Below, piece after piece: positions 54,524 to 63,061 of a stretch of DNA of 64,000 bases. A program made the translations under genes and the position numbers. The notes under the pieces were generated by a model that searched no databases, was not told where the DNA came from, and saw only the letters and a program-made list of their open reading frames with translations. Position 1 is the stretch's first letter; each line of letters opens with the position of its first letter. This DNA comes from CAVSMC01 sp963798655 (GTDB lineage Bacteria > Pseudomonadota > Gammaproteobacteria > Burkholderiales > Casimicrobiaceae): NCBI GenBank assembly GCA_963798655.1, contig CAWCUH010000001.1, positions 441,033-505,032 on the forward strand, written 5' to 3'.

Positions 54524-54997
54524 ATGGCGGCCATGAAGCTGCCACCGCGCTTGCGACTCGAGCCCAGCACGTCGCGCATCGGCGTGATCGCGCTGCTCTG
54601 TGCAACGGTTGCGACCGCCGCATTGATGTTCATCACCGTGCGCGACGCGTCGCTGTGTGCGCTGGTCGTCGTCGGCACGGGCGTCGTCGGCGTGCGAGCC
54701 GTTCGCAAGCTGACGCGCTCGCCACTGCTGCTCTTCGTCGGCGCCGATTTGCGCATCAGCGTCACCGGGCGCGATGGCCGGACCACCGACGGAACGATTC
54801 ACGACGACTCGTCGGTCGGCGCGTGGCTCACGACGATCGCCTGGATCCCGGACGGCGCACGCTGGTACACGCCCGCAAGGACGCTCGTCGTACTGCCCGA
54901 TACGCTGAACGCCGAGGATTTCCGTCGGCTGCGCTTATACCTTCGTCACGGGCGTGTGGCATCCGATCCGGACACGAGCGGCGTCGCGGCGCGCTGA
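54524..54997 (+). CDS. YgfX-like small membrane protein
   Basis: 157 residues with two N-terminal transmembrane helices (about 18-37 and 42-60) and a C-terminal cytoplasmic part. The pattern of a helix pair, then a short beta region with IPDGARWYTPARTLVVLPDTLNAEDFRRLRLYLRHG, resembles YgfX/CptA family proteins, some of which form toxin-antitoxin pairs with SdhE. No sdhE gene is adjacent, so a toxin role is not supported. ATG 54533 is an alternative start. Its 3' end overlaps the convergent SDR by 52 bases. Confidence 0.6.
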   Translation: MAAMKLPPRLRLEPSTSRIGVIALLCATVATAALMFITVRDASLCALVVVGTGVVGVRAVRKLTRSPLLLFVGADLRISVTGRDGRTTDGTIHDDSSVGAWLTTIAWIPDGARWYTPARTLVVLPDTLNAEDFRRLRLYLRHGRVASDPDTSGVAAR

Positions 54998-55759
54998 CCG
55001 GCAAGCCATGCGCGCGCGTCGATTCGCATGCCGCTTTCCGCTTTCGGCTGGCCGGCGATCAGATGCAAATACAGCGGAACGATCGACTCCGGCGACGGCA
55101 GCGCCGCGCGATCTTCGCCGGGATGCGTCTGCAGGCGCAGCGGCGAGCGCATCGGGCCGGGAACGACGCCGTTCACGCGAATGTGGTCGACGGTTGTCGA
55201 CTTCGTCGGCGAGCGTCGCCGCGAGCGCCGCGACGGCGGCCTTGGTCGCGGCATACCCGCCCCAGTACGCGCGCGGATCGAGCCCTCGCGTGTCGAGCGT
55301 GAACACGATGCTCGCATCGAGCGAGCGCGCGAGCAGCGACATGCACGCGCGCGTGAGCGCCATTGCGGCACCGACATTCACCGCATAGGCTTTGCTCCAC
55401 GCATCGGGCGCCTGGTGCTCGAGCGGTCCGAGCGAGCCGAGGAATGCGGCCGTATGAACCAGCGCGTCGAGCCGGCCGAGCTGCGCGCGAATCGCGCCGG
55501 CAGTCGCGTCGAAGTCCGCGGCGTTCGCTGTCGCGAAGTCGAGCGGCATGATCGTCGGCTGCGGGGAGCCGGCGGCAACGATCGCGTCGTAGAGCGCTTC
55601 GAGCTTGCGCACGACGCGTCCATGCAGCACCACCGTCGCGCCGCGCGCAGCGCACGCGATCGCGAGCGGACGCCCGAGGCCGCCGGCGGCGCCGGTGATC
55701 AGTACGACGCGGTCATTGAGATCGATGTGCGGGGCGGCGGTCGGTGAGGGGAGCGGCAT
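54946..55759 (-). CDS. Short-chain dehydrogenase, interrupted by a one-base insertion
   Basis: The first part from ATG 55759 has the SDR cofactor motif TGAAGGLG, then HTAAFLGSLGPLEHQ, and the catalytic YAATK (about residue 167). Near 55181-55190 the frame changes: reading one base over gives IRVNGVVPGPMRSPLR and a normal SDR ending to TGA 54946. Removing one base in the GTGGTCG tract restores a family-length protein of about 270 residues. The substrate is unknown. It may be a sequencing error or a recent inactivation. Confidence 0.72.
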
Positions 55760-55790
55760 GGGGCGATTGTCGCCGCGAGCCCCTGCGGCT

Positions 55791-55876
55791 GTCATTCGCG
55801 CGAACGCGGAATCCGGTGTCATGGGTGCTGAGCATGCGCGCGCCTATCTTCCCGCGAACGCAGGAATCGAACGTCG
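55791..55876. repeat. Degenerate paired REP-like element before the tRNA operon
   Basis: GTCATTCGCGCGAACGCGG with a trailing AATCCGGTGTC and, 25 bases on, CTTCCCGCGAACGCAGGAATCG. Both match the CCCGCG...CGCGGG family seen at 10165 and 46061 but carry several mismatches, and both copies appear in the same orientation rather than inverted. Confidence 0.6.
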
Positions 55877-55924
55877 TTTCGCAGCGTGTGACGACCGACC
55901 AAGCTCGAGAAACCCTGCTCCGGT

Positions 55925-55954
55925 TTGCCAAAACCGGGCCCCGTCCCCTATAAT
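55925..55954 (+). promoter_or_regulatory. Promoter of the tRNA-Ala/tRNA-Glu operon
   Basis: TTGCCA (55925-55930) and a consensus TATAAT (55949-55954) are 18 bp apart, 14 bases before the tRNA-Ala 5' end. It is the strongest promoter match in the window, fitting a stable RNA gene. Confidence 0.85.
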
Positions 55955-55968
55955 TTTCGTTTCGCCGT

Positions 55969-56044
<76 letters not shown>

Positions 56045-56054
56045 CCGACCTGAC

Positions 56055-56079
56055 CGCTGCCTCCGTTCGCGAGGCAGCG
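56055..56079. other. Spacer hairpin between tRNA-Ala and tRNA-Glu
   Basis: A perfect 9-bp stem CGCTGCCTC/GAGGCAGCG with a 7-base loop in the 44-base spacer. It has no T run, so it is more likely a processing or folding aid in the shared precursor than a terminator. Confidence 0.5.
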
Positions 56080-56088
56080 CCCCAGCAG

Positions 56089-56164
56089 GTCCCCATCGTC
56101 TAGAGGCCTAGGACATCGCCCTTTCACGGCGGTAACAGGGGTTCGAATCCCCTTGGGGACGCCA
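56089..56164 (+). tRNA. tRNA-Glu (anticodon TTC), also the insertion site of the conjugative element
   Basis: Cloverleaf: acceptor GTCCCCA/TGGGGAC, D-arm with GGCCTAGGAC, anticodon loop with TTC (56123-56125), T-loop TTCGAAT, encoded CCA (56162-56164). The recombinase gene on the other strand ends at 56124 inside this gene, so its 3' half is the likely crossover region. The tRNA remains intact, as expected if the element brings its own copy of the 3' end. Confidence 0.96.
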
Positions 56165-57662
56165 CACTATTCCCACTAACCACGGGAATGCGGTAACAGA
56201 GCCGTACCGTCGACTCGACGGGATCGAGCTCGACCCGATCAAGGATCGATGTCAGGAAATCCTTGAGTTCGGCCGGGTCGTATAGGCGCATCTCGTTTGC
56301 CAGGTTGCGAAGCATCGTACGGACCTGGGCCTCGGTGACCTTGGCTAGCGCCCGCGCGGTCTCGTCGTCCTTCTCCCACTCCACGATGCGTCGTAATAGT
56401 GCAGCGCGCTCGCGCTCCAGCTCGTCCACCTTCCGGTACGCGGGGGATGGATTTTCGAGGCCCGCTGCCATGTCGAGGAACTTACTCGCGCGTGCTTCGA
56501 GCGCCCCGATTTGCGTCCGCGCGCTGGCAATCTCCTCGTGATGGGTGACTGCGAACTTTTCGCGCGTGCTCTTAACGGCCGCGGTTATGAATCCGGGCGA
56601 CAGCAGGTCACGAGCCACAGCCTGAACGACGGTGGTATCCACCTTCGTTGACGGAATGTTGCGGGTGGCGCCTTGTCCGGTGATCCGGTAAAAGGCCGCC
56701 TTCGACGTGCGGTTCGCCCGCCATGAGACACCCTGCGGGGACTTCAAGAGGCCGGTAAGCAATAGCGAGCCGTGGCGGTCGCGGGGATTGGTGCGATTCG
56801 CCTGCTCCAGTTGCGCGAGCAACACTTCGGCGATTGCGTCGCTAATCAGCGCTTCATGGGTGTTGTGCTGCATGACCCACTCGGTGCGCGGACGCCGCTT
56901 CGTGCCTCCTTTGTAGCCGTCGGATCCGACCTCGTTGTGGACGTTCCACACGGTATGGCCGGCGTACGTCAGCGCGTTCCATTCCATGCCGTTCAACGAC
57001 GTGAGCGGCCATTTCAGCTTGAGCCGTCGCACCAGTGTCCCGCGGCCGACACCTTCGGCGCGCAACTGAAGATACTCGGCGACCAGCTTCGCGTCCTCGT
57101 CTGGTTCCAGCTTTGTCTTCGTCACGGGCGCGCCATCGCGCACGGCACCGGTCGTAATGCTCACCAGCCGGTAACCGCGAGGCGCACGGCCGCCGGCCCG
57201 AAAGCCCTGCCGCACATTCTCGGCCATGCCGGCAAGGCCCTTCTGCTTGCTGATCAACGAGTGGTACTGATCGAAACCGCGCATTACGGACTTCAGCACC
57301 ACCGCAGTAATCGGGTCCTCGTCTGGGATCGACTTGAAGATGATGCGGACGTCGTGGCGCTTGGCATCGCGTTCAAAAAACGCAGCGATCCACGGATCGC
57401 GAGCAAGTCGACTCGTATCAAGGATCAGGACCGCGGACCACGAGCGAGCCTTGCCGCACATCGCAAGGTGCAGCCGACGAAAGCCGGGCCGATTCTCATC
57501 AGTGCCGGATTCGACGACGTCGGCAAACTCCTCGATGACCGTGAAACCGCGCTGCGCGGCAAGCGCAGTCAGCTCACGGCGTTGTGCGTCGATGGAGACG
57601 TCGGAGCGGTCCTTGCTGGACCTGAGATACAACACCGCTTGGTTTAGCGTTTTCGAGACCAT
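56124..57662 (-). CDS. Large serine recombinase of the conjugative element
   Basis: 512 residues. The resolvase domain (about 8-150) has the nucleophile Ser16 in YLRSS, SIDAQRRELTALAAQRGF, ESGTDENRPGFRRL and LDTSRLARD. A recombinase domain (about 165-290, GGRAPRGYRL) follows. The zinc-ribbon position (TGLLKSPQGVSWRANRTSKAAFYR) lacks all expected cysteines. A coiled-coil stretch lies at about 385-450. The last residues are encoded by the tRNA-Glu complement, and the stop overlaps the anticodon. It should integrate and excise the element. It is 214 bases from the trb cluster and reads the same way. Confidence 0.9.
   Translation of the reverse strand: MVSKTLNQAVLYLRSSKDRSDVSIDAQRRELTALAAQRGFTVIEEFADVVESGTDENRPGFRRLHLAMCGKARSWSAVLILDTSRLARDPWIAAFFERDAKRHDVRIIFKSIPDEDPITAVVLKSVMRGFDQYHSLISKQKGLAGMAENVRQGFRAGGRAPRGYRLVSITTGAVRDGAPVTKTKLEPDEDAKLVAEYLQLRAEGVGRGTLVRRLKLKWPLTSLNGMEWNALTYAGHTVWNVHNEVGSDGYKGGTKRRPRTEWVMQHNTHEALISDAIAEVLLAQLEQANRTNPRDRHGSLLLTGLLKSPQGVSWRANRTSKAAFYRITGQGATRNIPSTKVDTTVVQAVARDLLSPGFITAAVKSTREKFAVTHHEEIASARTQIGALEARASKFLDMAAGLENPSPAYRKVDELERERAALLRRIVEWEKDDETARALAKVTEAQVRTMLRNLANEMRLYDPAELKDFLTSILDRVELDPVESTVRLCYRIPVVSGNSVASPRGFEPLLPP
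56127..56164. other. Candidate left attachment site (attL) in the tRNA-Glu 3' half
   Basis: This tRNA-Glu segment codes, on the minus strand, for the last 12-13 residues of the recombinase (VASPRGFEPLLPP then stop). The same sequence must therefore lie on both the host and the element copy. A second copy should mark the far end of the element, beyond the window. The exact crossover bases cannot be set here. Confidence 0.55.
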
Positions 57663-57876
57663 GGGCGGCGCGCCAACGTAGAAAGAGGGGTACGAAGCAT
57701 TCTACGCCGGCGGATGCGTCCGGCACGCCGATGGACGGCAGTACCGTAAGTTGCTTCACATCGTTCTTCACAACCGCCATGTCGACGACGGGCCGTATTG
57801 TTGTTGACTAGACGGGTGACGTTTCTGTCGCCAACGCCGAGCAGCACAGTCCGGCGTAATTGGGCGCGTCTTACGC

Positions 57877-58122
57877 CTACTGACCACCGCGCCGCACGGT
57901 CACTGAACGGGCTCGCCGCGCCTTGCGATATGCGAGATCGCTCGCAAGGAACGATTCGAGCATGTACGGAACGAGGCGCCTCACGTCCGCCGCTTCGCCC
58001 CACTGCTGCGCGTGCAAGTCGGCGTAACGGTCGAGGTCTGCCTTAAGCGCGGCGGACACGGTGATGGTCAGCGTGACCGTATCGGCCTTGGGCAACGGCC
58101 CCAGTCGAAGCTTTGTCGTCAT
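57877..58122 (-). CDS. DUF2274 family protein
   Basis: An 81-residue protein (MTTKLRLGPLPKADTVTLTITVSAALKADLDRYADLHAQ) with a ribbon-helix-helix-like first half. DUF2274 genes regularly follow trbI in Tn4371-type elements. Its ATG overlaps the trbI stop by four bases. Its role is unknown; DNA binding in control of the trb operon is possible. Confidence 0.85.
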   Translation of the reverse strand: MTTKLRLGPLPKADTVTLTITVSAALKADLDRYADLHAQQWGEAADVRRLVPYMLESFLASDLAYRKARRARSVTVRRGGQ

Positions 58123-59387
58123 GGCGAGTCCGGACCGATCGGTTCGGTTCGATACGGTCGCAACACAAGATCCTTGCGCACGATGACGCGCAGCGGGTAA
58201 CCAGGCCGTACGGTGAGCGTTGGCTGAACGTTCACGTTGTGCCGCGCGAGCTCCTGTCCAGCCTGGTTGACGGTGGCCTGCAGGCTTTGACGTGCCGCGA
58301 CGATGACTTGACCGAGACCGCTGCTGCGTTCGGGCGCTGCGAGCTCTGCCGCGACGCCCATTAGCATCGACACGGCGGCGCCGCCGAGCAGTTGCTGCCA
58401 GTGACGATCGACACCGTCCGCGAGACCAGCGTTGCCTGCTGCATCAACACCGGGCAGCCGGTCAAGCGTGAGCGACGAGGTGTCGGGAAAGATCAGTCGA
58501 TTCCACGCGAGCAGCACACGGCGTTGGCCGAATGCAATCTGACTGTCGTATTCGCCGATGAGGCGTGTGCCTTGCGGAATGAGCAGATAACGACCGGTGA
58601 GTGTGTCGTAGACGGGCTCGGTCACCGTTGCCAGCACCTGGCCGGGGAGATCGGAATTGACGCCGGTGATCAGCGCCGCTGCGATGACGGTTCCGGCCAT
58701 GACTTCGTAAGGCGACACCGGATTCTGCACAACGTGAGTCGTCACCGAAGCGAAGTCCACCGCACGGTCGAGGAACGCTGCGTTGGCCTGCGATGGTTTC
58801 GGGGAAGATTCGCCGTTGTTCACGGCTGCGGTAGCGAGTGTGTTGACTGCGTCGTGCGCCGGCTGCATAACCGCGCGCGCTGCTGCATCAACCACCGGAG
58901 CGCCGTCGCGATTGCTCGCACGAAAGAAGAGCGGCGCTTTGGCGGCCTCTTCGGCCTCACGCCGAAGTGCAAGACGTTCGGCGCGCGCCGTTTCCGCTTC
59001 GGCGTTTGGACTGGTAGCTAGCGTGGGCGGATTGGCAGCCGCTGCCCGTTCGGCACGCAACAGCGGTCCACCGAAATCGCCCGGCAACGGTTCGCCCAAC
59101 ACCGGCGGCGTTGGAGTCGCTTCCGGCGGCTTGCTCGCGATCTTCGAATAATCGCGCGGCAGCCGGTCGAGTCCTTCGGCGCGCGAGACACGATCGACGT
59201 TGTGCAGCTCGACTGGCACGTCGCGGAGCCCACGAGGATTGCGCTGCAACGCCCACAGGGTTGCGCCGAGCACGAGCGCAACGACGACCGCGACGCCCGT
59301 CACCAGCATTCGCCGGCTCAAGCGCGTCACCGGCCGCGGCGGCGCGCGTAATGCGAGCGTCGAAGGATCGACTTTAGGATCGTTCAC
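58119..59387 (-). CDS. trbI: Conjugal transfer protein TrbI (VirB10-like)
   Basis: 422 residues. One N-terminal transmembrane helix (about 27-46), a proline- and alanine-rich linker, then the VirB10 beta domain (about 215-400: EVMAGTVIAAALITGVNSDLPGQVLATVTEPVYD, LLIPQGTRLIGEYDSQIAFGQRRVLLAWNRLIFPD). It spans the envelope and joins the type IV secretion core. The GTG start overlaps the trbG stop. Confidence 0.92.
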   Translation of the reverse strand: MNDPKVDPSTLALRAPPRPVTRLSRRMLVTGVAVVVALVLGATLWALQRNPRGLRDVPVELHNVDRVSRAEGLDRLPRDYSKIASKPPEATPTPPVLGEPLPGDFGGPLLRAERAAAANPPTLATSPNAEAETARAERLALRREAEEAAKAPLFFRASNRDGAPVVDAAARAVMQPAHDAVNTLATAAVNNGESSPKPSQANAAFLDRAVDFASVTTHVVQNPVSPYEVMAGTVIAAALITGVNSDLPGQVLATVTEPVYDTLTGRYLLIPQGTRLIGEYDSQIAFGQRRVLLAWNRLIFPDTSSLTLDRLPGVDAAGNAGLADGVDRHWQQLLGGAAVSMLMGVAAELAAPERSSGLGQVIVAARQSLQATVNQAGQELARHNVNVQPTLTVRPGYPLRVIVRKDLVLRPYRTEPIGPDSP

Positions 59388-60388
59388 GGCGTCCCCGCAG
59401 CCGCCGTACGATCGGTGCGACTGATGCGCACGACCTGACCCTTGTCGCCACCGAGTCGCAGTTCCGCCGCGTCGAACAGCCGATCGACGATGTAGTAGGG
59501 CGCCCGGTAGCGAAAATTCACGAGCTCGGCCGATCCGTTCACGCCCGTTACGAAGACGGGCGGCAGTTCGCGCTGTGCAATGCTGGGCGGGAACTGCACG
59601 TACACGCGCTCACCGTCATCGAACACGCGTAGCGGTCGCCACGGTGGTGTGTCGCCGCTGATGGCGTAGCCGAAGCTCAGACGCGCGAGCTCAATGCCTT
59701 GCGGGAGCGGTGCTTGCGCCGCTTCGCGTTGCGCCTGGCGCTTCAGCAGTGCCAACTGATCCTTCGGATAGCTCCACGACGCGGAGGCCATCCACGACTT
59801 TTCCGTCGCAGTGAGCTCGAGCAGGTAGATCCGCCGGTTCGTCGTGATGACGAGGTTCGTCTTAAGAGGCGCACGGATGGGCTTTACCAGCACATGAACG
59901 CGCTGGTTCGCGCCACTTGCGCTTGTCGTATCTCCCACGATCCATCGAACGGTGTCACCGGCGGACACACTTACGAGCTGCTCGCCCTCCTGCAGCATGA
60001 TGTCGGTGACGCGGCCGGGGCTTGCGTAGAGCTGATAGAGCGCACCGTCGGCGTAGGGCCACACCTGGATCGCATTCACGTATCCATCGCGGCTCGGAGG
60101 CACTCGAGCTTCATCGTTGGCCTTGGCGATGCGCTGTTCGGGATCCAGTGGCTCCGGCATCGCCGGCGACTCCGCTTCATCCACCAGCGGCTTCAACTGT
60201 CCCGGCAGCGGCAACGGTTGCGCTACCTCGACGACCTTCGTTGGTGATGCCGGCTCGGGTGCGGGCCGAACCTGAACCGGCTCGCTGGCCGTGGGCGCGA
60301 CGGGTGGATCGGAGGGGACGGTCGCGCATGCGCCCAGCATCGACACGAGTGCGCAGGGAAGAAGAAAACGAGGGCGGGTCAGTTTCAT
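59384..60388 (-). CDS. trbG: Conjugal transfer protein TrbG (VirB9-like)
   Basis: 334 residues. A signal peptide with a possible lipobox (MLGACAT, Cys 21) is followed by a proline-rich stretch, then the VirB9 domain (about 100-320: NAIQVWPYADGALYQLYASPGRVTDIMLQEGEQL, ISGDTPPWRPLRVFDDGERVYVQFP). It forms the outer-membrane core ring with TrbI. The ATG overlaps the trbF stop. Confidence 0.92.
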   Translation of the reverse strand: MKLTRPRFLLPCALVSMLGACATVPSDPPVAPTASEPVQVRPAPEPASPTKVVEVAQPLPLPGQLKPLVDEAESPAMPEPLDPEQRIAKANDEARVPPSRDGYVNAIQVWPYADGALYQLYASPGRVTDIMLQEGEQLVSVSAGDTVRWIVGDTTSASGANQRVHVLVKPIRAPLKTNLVITTNRRIYLLELTATEKSWMASASWSYPKDQLALLKRQAQREAAQAPLPQGIELARLSFGYAISGDTPPWRPLRVFDDGERVYVQFPPSIAQRELPPVFVTGVNGSAELVNFRYRAPYYIVDRLFDAAELRLGGDKGQVVRISRTDRTAAAGTP

Positions 60389-61092
60389 CGGGTCTTGTCG
60401 TCCGTAGAGGCCCCGAGCTCCTTGCTCCAGCTCAAGGCGTTGATATAGATGCCAAGCGGGTTCTTGCGCACGCGCTCTTCGGTGCGCGGCGGCTGAATGA
60501 CGATCGAGAGGATTCCGGTCCAGCGCTCCGTGGTTGAAAGCGCGCCGTGTGTGTAGCTCCGCTGGACCCATCGCACCTGGAACGAATCAGGACTGGCGCG
60601 CACGACACTGGTGATCTCGACGGCGGTCGATACCTGACCGATGCGTCCGAACGGATCGGAGGCACGCGCAAATTCGTTCAACGTCGTCGCGGCCTGATCG
60701 GTGGTGTATTGGTACGCCTCGAGCCAGCTTTGGCGCACGATCACCGGATCGAGCGCCAATGACCGCACGTTCGCGATGAAGCGACCGAGGTGATAGGCGA
60801 TCTGCGCGTCGGTTGGCCGGTACGGTGTGGCGGCATCGCCCACCGCGCGCACTTCACCGCTGTGATCGACTTCGATGACGTATGGAGTAACCAACGACTG
60901 CCCCGCCCGCCACACCAATGCAGCCGAGGTGATGAGCGCGAGACCGAAGCAGCCAAAGGCCATCAACCGCCAGTTACGCGCCTGCACGCGGGCCGAGCCG
61001 ATGCGCTCGTCCCATACCTGTGCGGCGGCCTGGTAGGGTGTCACCGGCGCCGGCGTATCGGAATAGCGCAATTGCGCGCGACGAAAGATCAT
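60385..61092 (-). CDS. trbF: Conjugal transfer protein TrbF (VirB8-like)
   Basis: 235 residues. A cytoplasmic start (TPYQAAAQVWDERIGSARVQARNWRLMAFGCFGLAL) leads into one transmembrane helix (about 42-60), then the periplasmic VirB8 domain (about 70-225, DAQIAYHLGRFIANVRSLALDPVIVRQSW). It is an assembly factor of the inner-membrane complex. ATG 61092 overlaps the restored trbL stop at 61089. Confidence 0.92.
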   Translation of the reverse strand: MIFRRAQLRYSDTPAPVTPYQAAAQVWDERIGSARVQARNWRLMAFGCFGLALITSAALVWRAGQSLVTPYVIEVDHSGEVRAVGDAATPYRPTDAQIAYHLGRFIANVRSLALDPVIVRQSWLEAYQYTTDQAATTLNEFARASDPFGRIGQVSTAVEITSVVRASPDSFQVRWVQRSYTHGALSTTERWTGILSIVIQPPRTEERVRKNPLGIYINALSWSKELGASTDDKTR

Positions 61093-62301
61093 GAGCGTCC
61101 CTCGCCCTCGCCAAGACGCGGCTGCGCGCCACCGCTGCCATGATCGGATGTGCGCACGACGTGTGCGGCGGTCGACACGCCGTGCGTGAGCTGCTGCCTT
61201 CGGTGCAGCCGTCGGGCCCATCCAGGCGCTGTGCTTCGAGCGGCTTCGTCAGACGCGGCCGCGGCGCCGGCTTGTGACGACGCTGCCGTACTCCCTGCGC
61301 CGCGCGCGAAGCGGTGGAGGAGCCCTTGCGCTTTTGCCTGCGGCGTAGCCCTCACGTGCGCTCGCCGCTAACGACGTCGCAGAGCGCAGCGCGGCGCCGC
61401 CACGCGTAAGAAGGCGCGCTCCGCCGACGACAGCCGCGCCACCGGCGACCGCCAGACCGGTCGCGCCGATCGCAGTGCCAATCGCCGCGCCCGCACCGAG
61501 TTGCGGACCACCGGAGACGAGCCCGGTCGCAATGCCAGGACCGAAGATGCCAAGAGCCAAGAGCGCGAGCGAAGCGAGCATCACGGCGAGCGCCTGGTCG
61601 ACGGACGGTTCGGTCCCAATCGCGATGTGGAACTCATTGAAGATCGTCGTGCCGATCCCGACGATCATCGCGAGCACCAACACCTTGATGCCCGACGCCA
61701 CGACGTTACCGAGGACGCGCTCGGCGAGAAACGCGGTGCGGTTCCACAGCGCAAACGGAACCAGGAGGAAGCCGGCGAGCGTGGTCAACTTGAACTCGAT
61801 CAGTGTCACCAAGAGTTGGATGGCGAGGATGAAGAAACTGAGGATCACGAGGAGCCACGCGAGGAAGAGCACCACGATGCTGTCGAGATTGAGAAACACA
61901 TTGGGGAAGCCGGCGAGATCGCCGATCTGCTTGAGAATCGGATGACCCGCATCGACGCCAATGCCGGCGAGGTTTCCAGGTTGCAGGAAGTCGTGCGGCG
62001 CGAGCTGCGAGCCGGCCGCGAGCAGACCGAGGCCAGCGAAGGAGCGAAACAGCACGCCGGCGAGGAAGTTGAAATGGCCGATGATGAAAGCGAACGTGCC
62101 GATATAGAGCGTCTTCTTGATGAGTCGCACGATCACTTCCTCAGTGCCACCCATCGACCAGTAGAGGCCCGCGAGCGTGATGTCGATTGCGACCAGCGCA
62201 GCGGTGAAGAACGACACTTCGGGTTGCAGCAAGCCGAAGCCCGAGTCGATATAGATCGAGAAGACCTGCAGGAAATGGTCGATGACGCCGAGGTCGGACA
62301 T
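61089..62301 (-). CDS. trbL: Conjugal transfer protein TrbL (VirB6-like), interrupted by a one-base insertion
   Basis: An inner-membrane protein with several helices. It starts SDLGVIDHFLQVFSIYIDSGFGLLQPEV, the TrbL N-terminus, and has ALWNRTAFLAERVLGNVVASGIKV in the middle. From ATG 62301 the frame is open to about 61335, then continues in a wrong frame to a stop at 61249. Removing one base in the TTTT at 61332-61335 gives GYAAGKAQGLLHRFARGAG and a tail to TGA 61089 that overlaps the trbF start, as expected in this operon. The restored protein has about 403 residues. GTG 62313 is an alternative start. Confidence 0.85.
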
Positions 62302-62332
62302 GGCTGGAGGCACTCGCTATACGTACAGCGAC

Positions 62333-63061
62333 TCAGAAGCCGTAGAAGTCCACCGGCTGGAAGGTGTGTTGCATGCCCGAGCCTAAGAAGCGACGCCGCA
62401 CTTCGCGCGCGCGCGCTTCGGCCGCGACGGCGCGCGCCTGCTCCAACGCAGCGCTCCGATCTTGCGTGAGACGCAGCTGCTGGTCCTGAATCAACTGCCG
62501 CGCATGGAGCGCCAGCAACTGATTGGTCGACTGCGCGGCTTGCAGGATGCCCACCGCACTCTGACTTCGGCTTACGAGTTGTGCGAGCGCCTCTTCGTCC
62601 GCGGCGAGGTTCTGTGCCGCCTGCGCTTGCATGCTGACGGTCGTCTTGAGCGCCTGCAGTGAATGCAGCCACCGCTGCAGGGCATCGTCAGCCATCACGA
62701 CAGCGCTCGAATTGACGTTGTACGACTGGGGATAGAACTGCTGGAACTGGGCTTGTGCCTGGTTCAACTGGAAGGCGATGCCTTGAGCCTGCGTGATCAA
62801 CGCGGTGGTCGAGGCGAGCGTCGCCTGCAACTGGGCGACGATATTGAAGGGGAGTGTGGCGAGGTTTCGCGCCTGGTTGATCAGCATCGTCGCTTCGTGT
62901 TCCAGCTGATGCAGCTGGTTGTTGATCTCTTCGAGCGAGCGTGCCGCCGTGAGGGCGTTCTGCACGAAGTTCGCCGGATCGAACACGATGATCGCTTTCG
63001 CCGGCATGGCGGAGAGGGCGAGCAGTCCGGTCATCAGCAGCGCGATGCAGTGGCGTTTCAT
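62333..63061 (-). CDS. trbJ: Conjugal transfer protein TrbJ (VirB5-like)
   Basis: 242 residues. A signal peptide is cut near PAKA (about residue 23). The mature protein is largely helical with FDPANFVQNALTAARSLEEINNQLHQLEHEATMLINQARNLATLP, a strong TrbJ signature, then glutamine-rich coiled coils. It is a minor pilus component. The ATG overlaps the trbE stop. Confidence 0.92.
   Translation of the reverse strand: MKRHCIALLMTGLLALSAMPAKAIIVFDPANFVQNALTAARSLEEINNQLHQLEHEATMLINQARNLATLPFNIVAQLQATLASTTALITQAQGIAFQLNQAQAQFQQFYPQSYNVNSSAVVMADDALQRWLHSLQALKTTVSMQAQAAQNLAADEEALAQLVSRSQSAVGILQAAQSTNQLLALHARQLIQDQQLRLTQDRSAALEQARAVAAEARAREVRRRFLGSGMQHTFQPVDFYGF

Noticed and set aside
54524..54997. YgfX-like gene as a toxin of a toxin-antitoxin pair
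   Set aside because: No SdhE/CptB-type partner gene is adjacent, and similarity is to the general architecture only.
57663..57876. Short plus- and minus-strand frames between the recombinase and DUF2274
   Set aside because: They overlap one another, lack ribosome sites and have no domain; an excisionase could not be supported.
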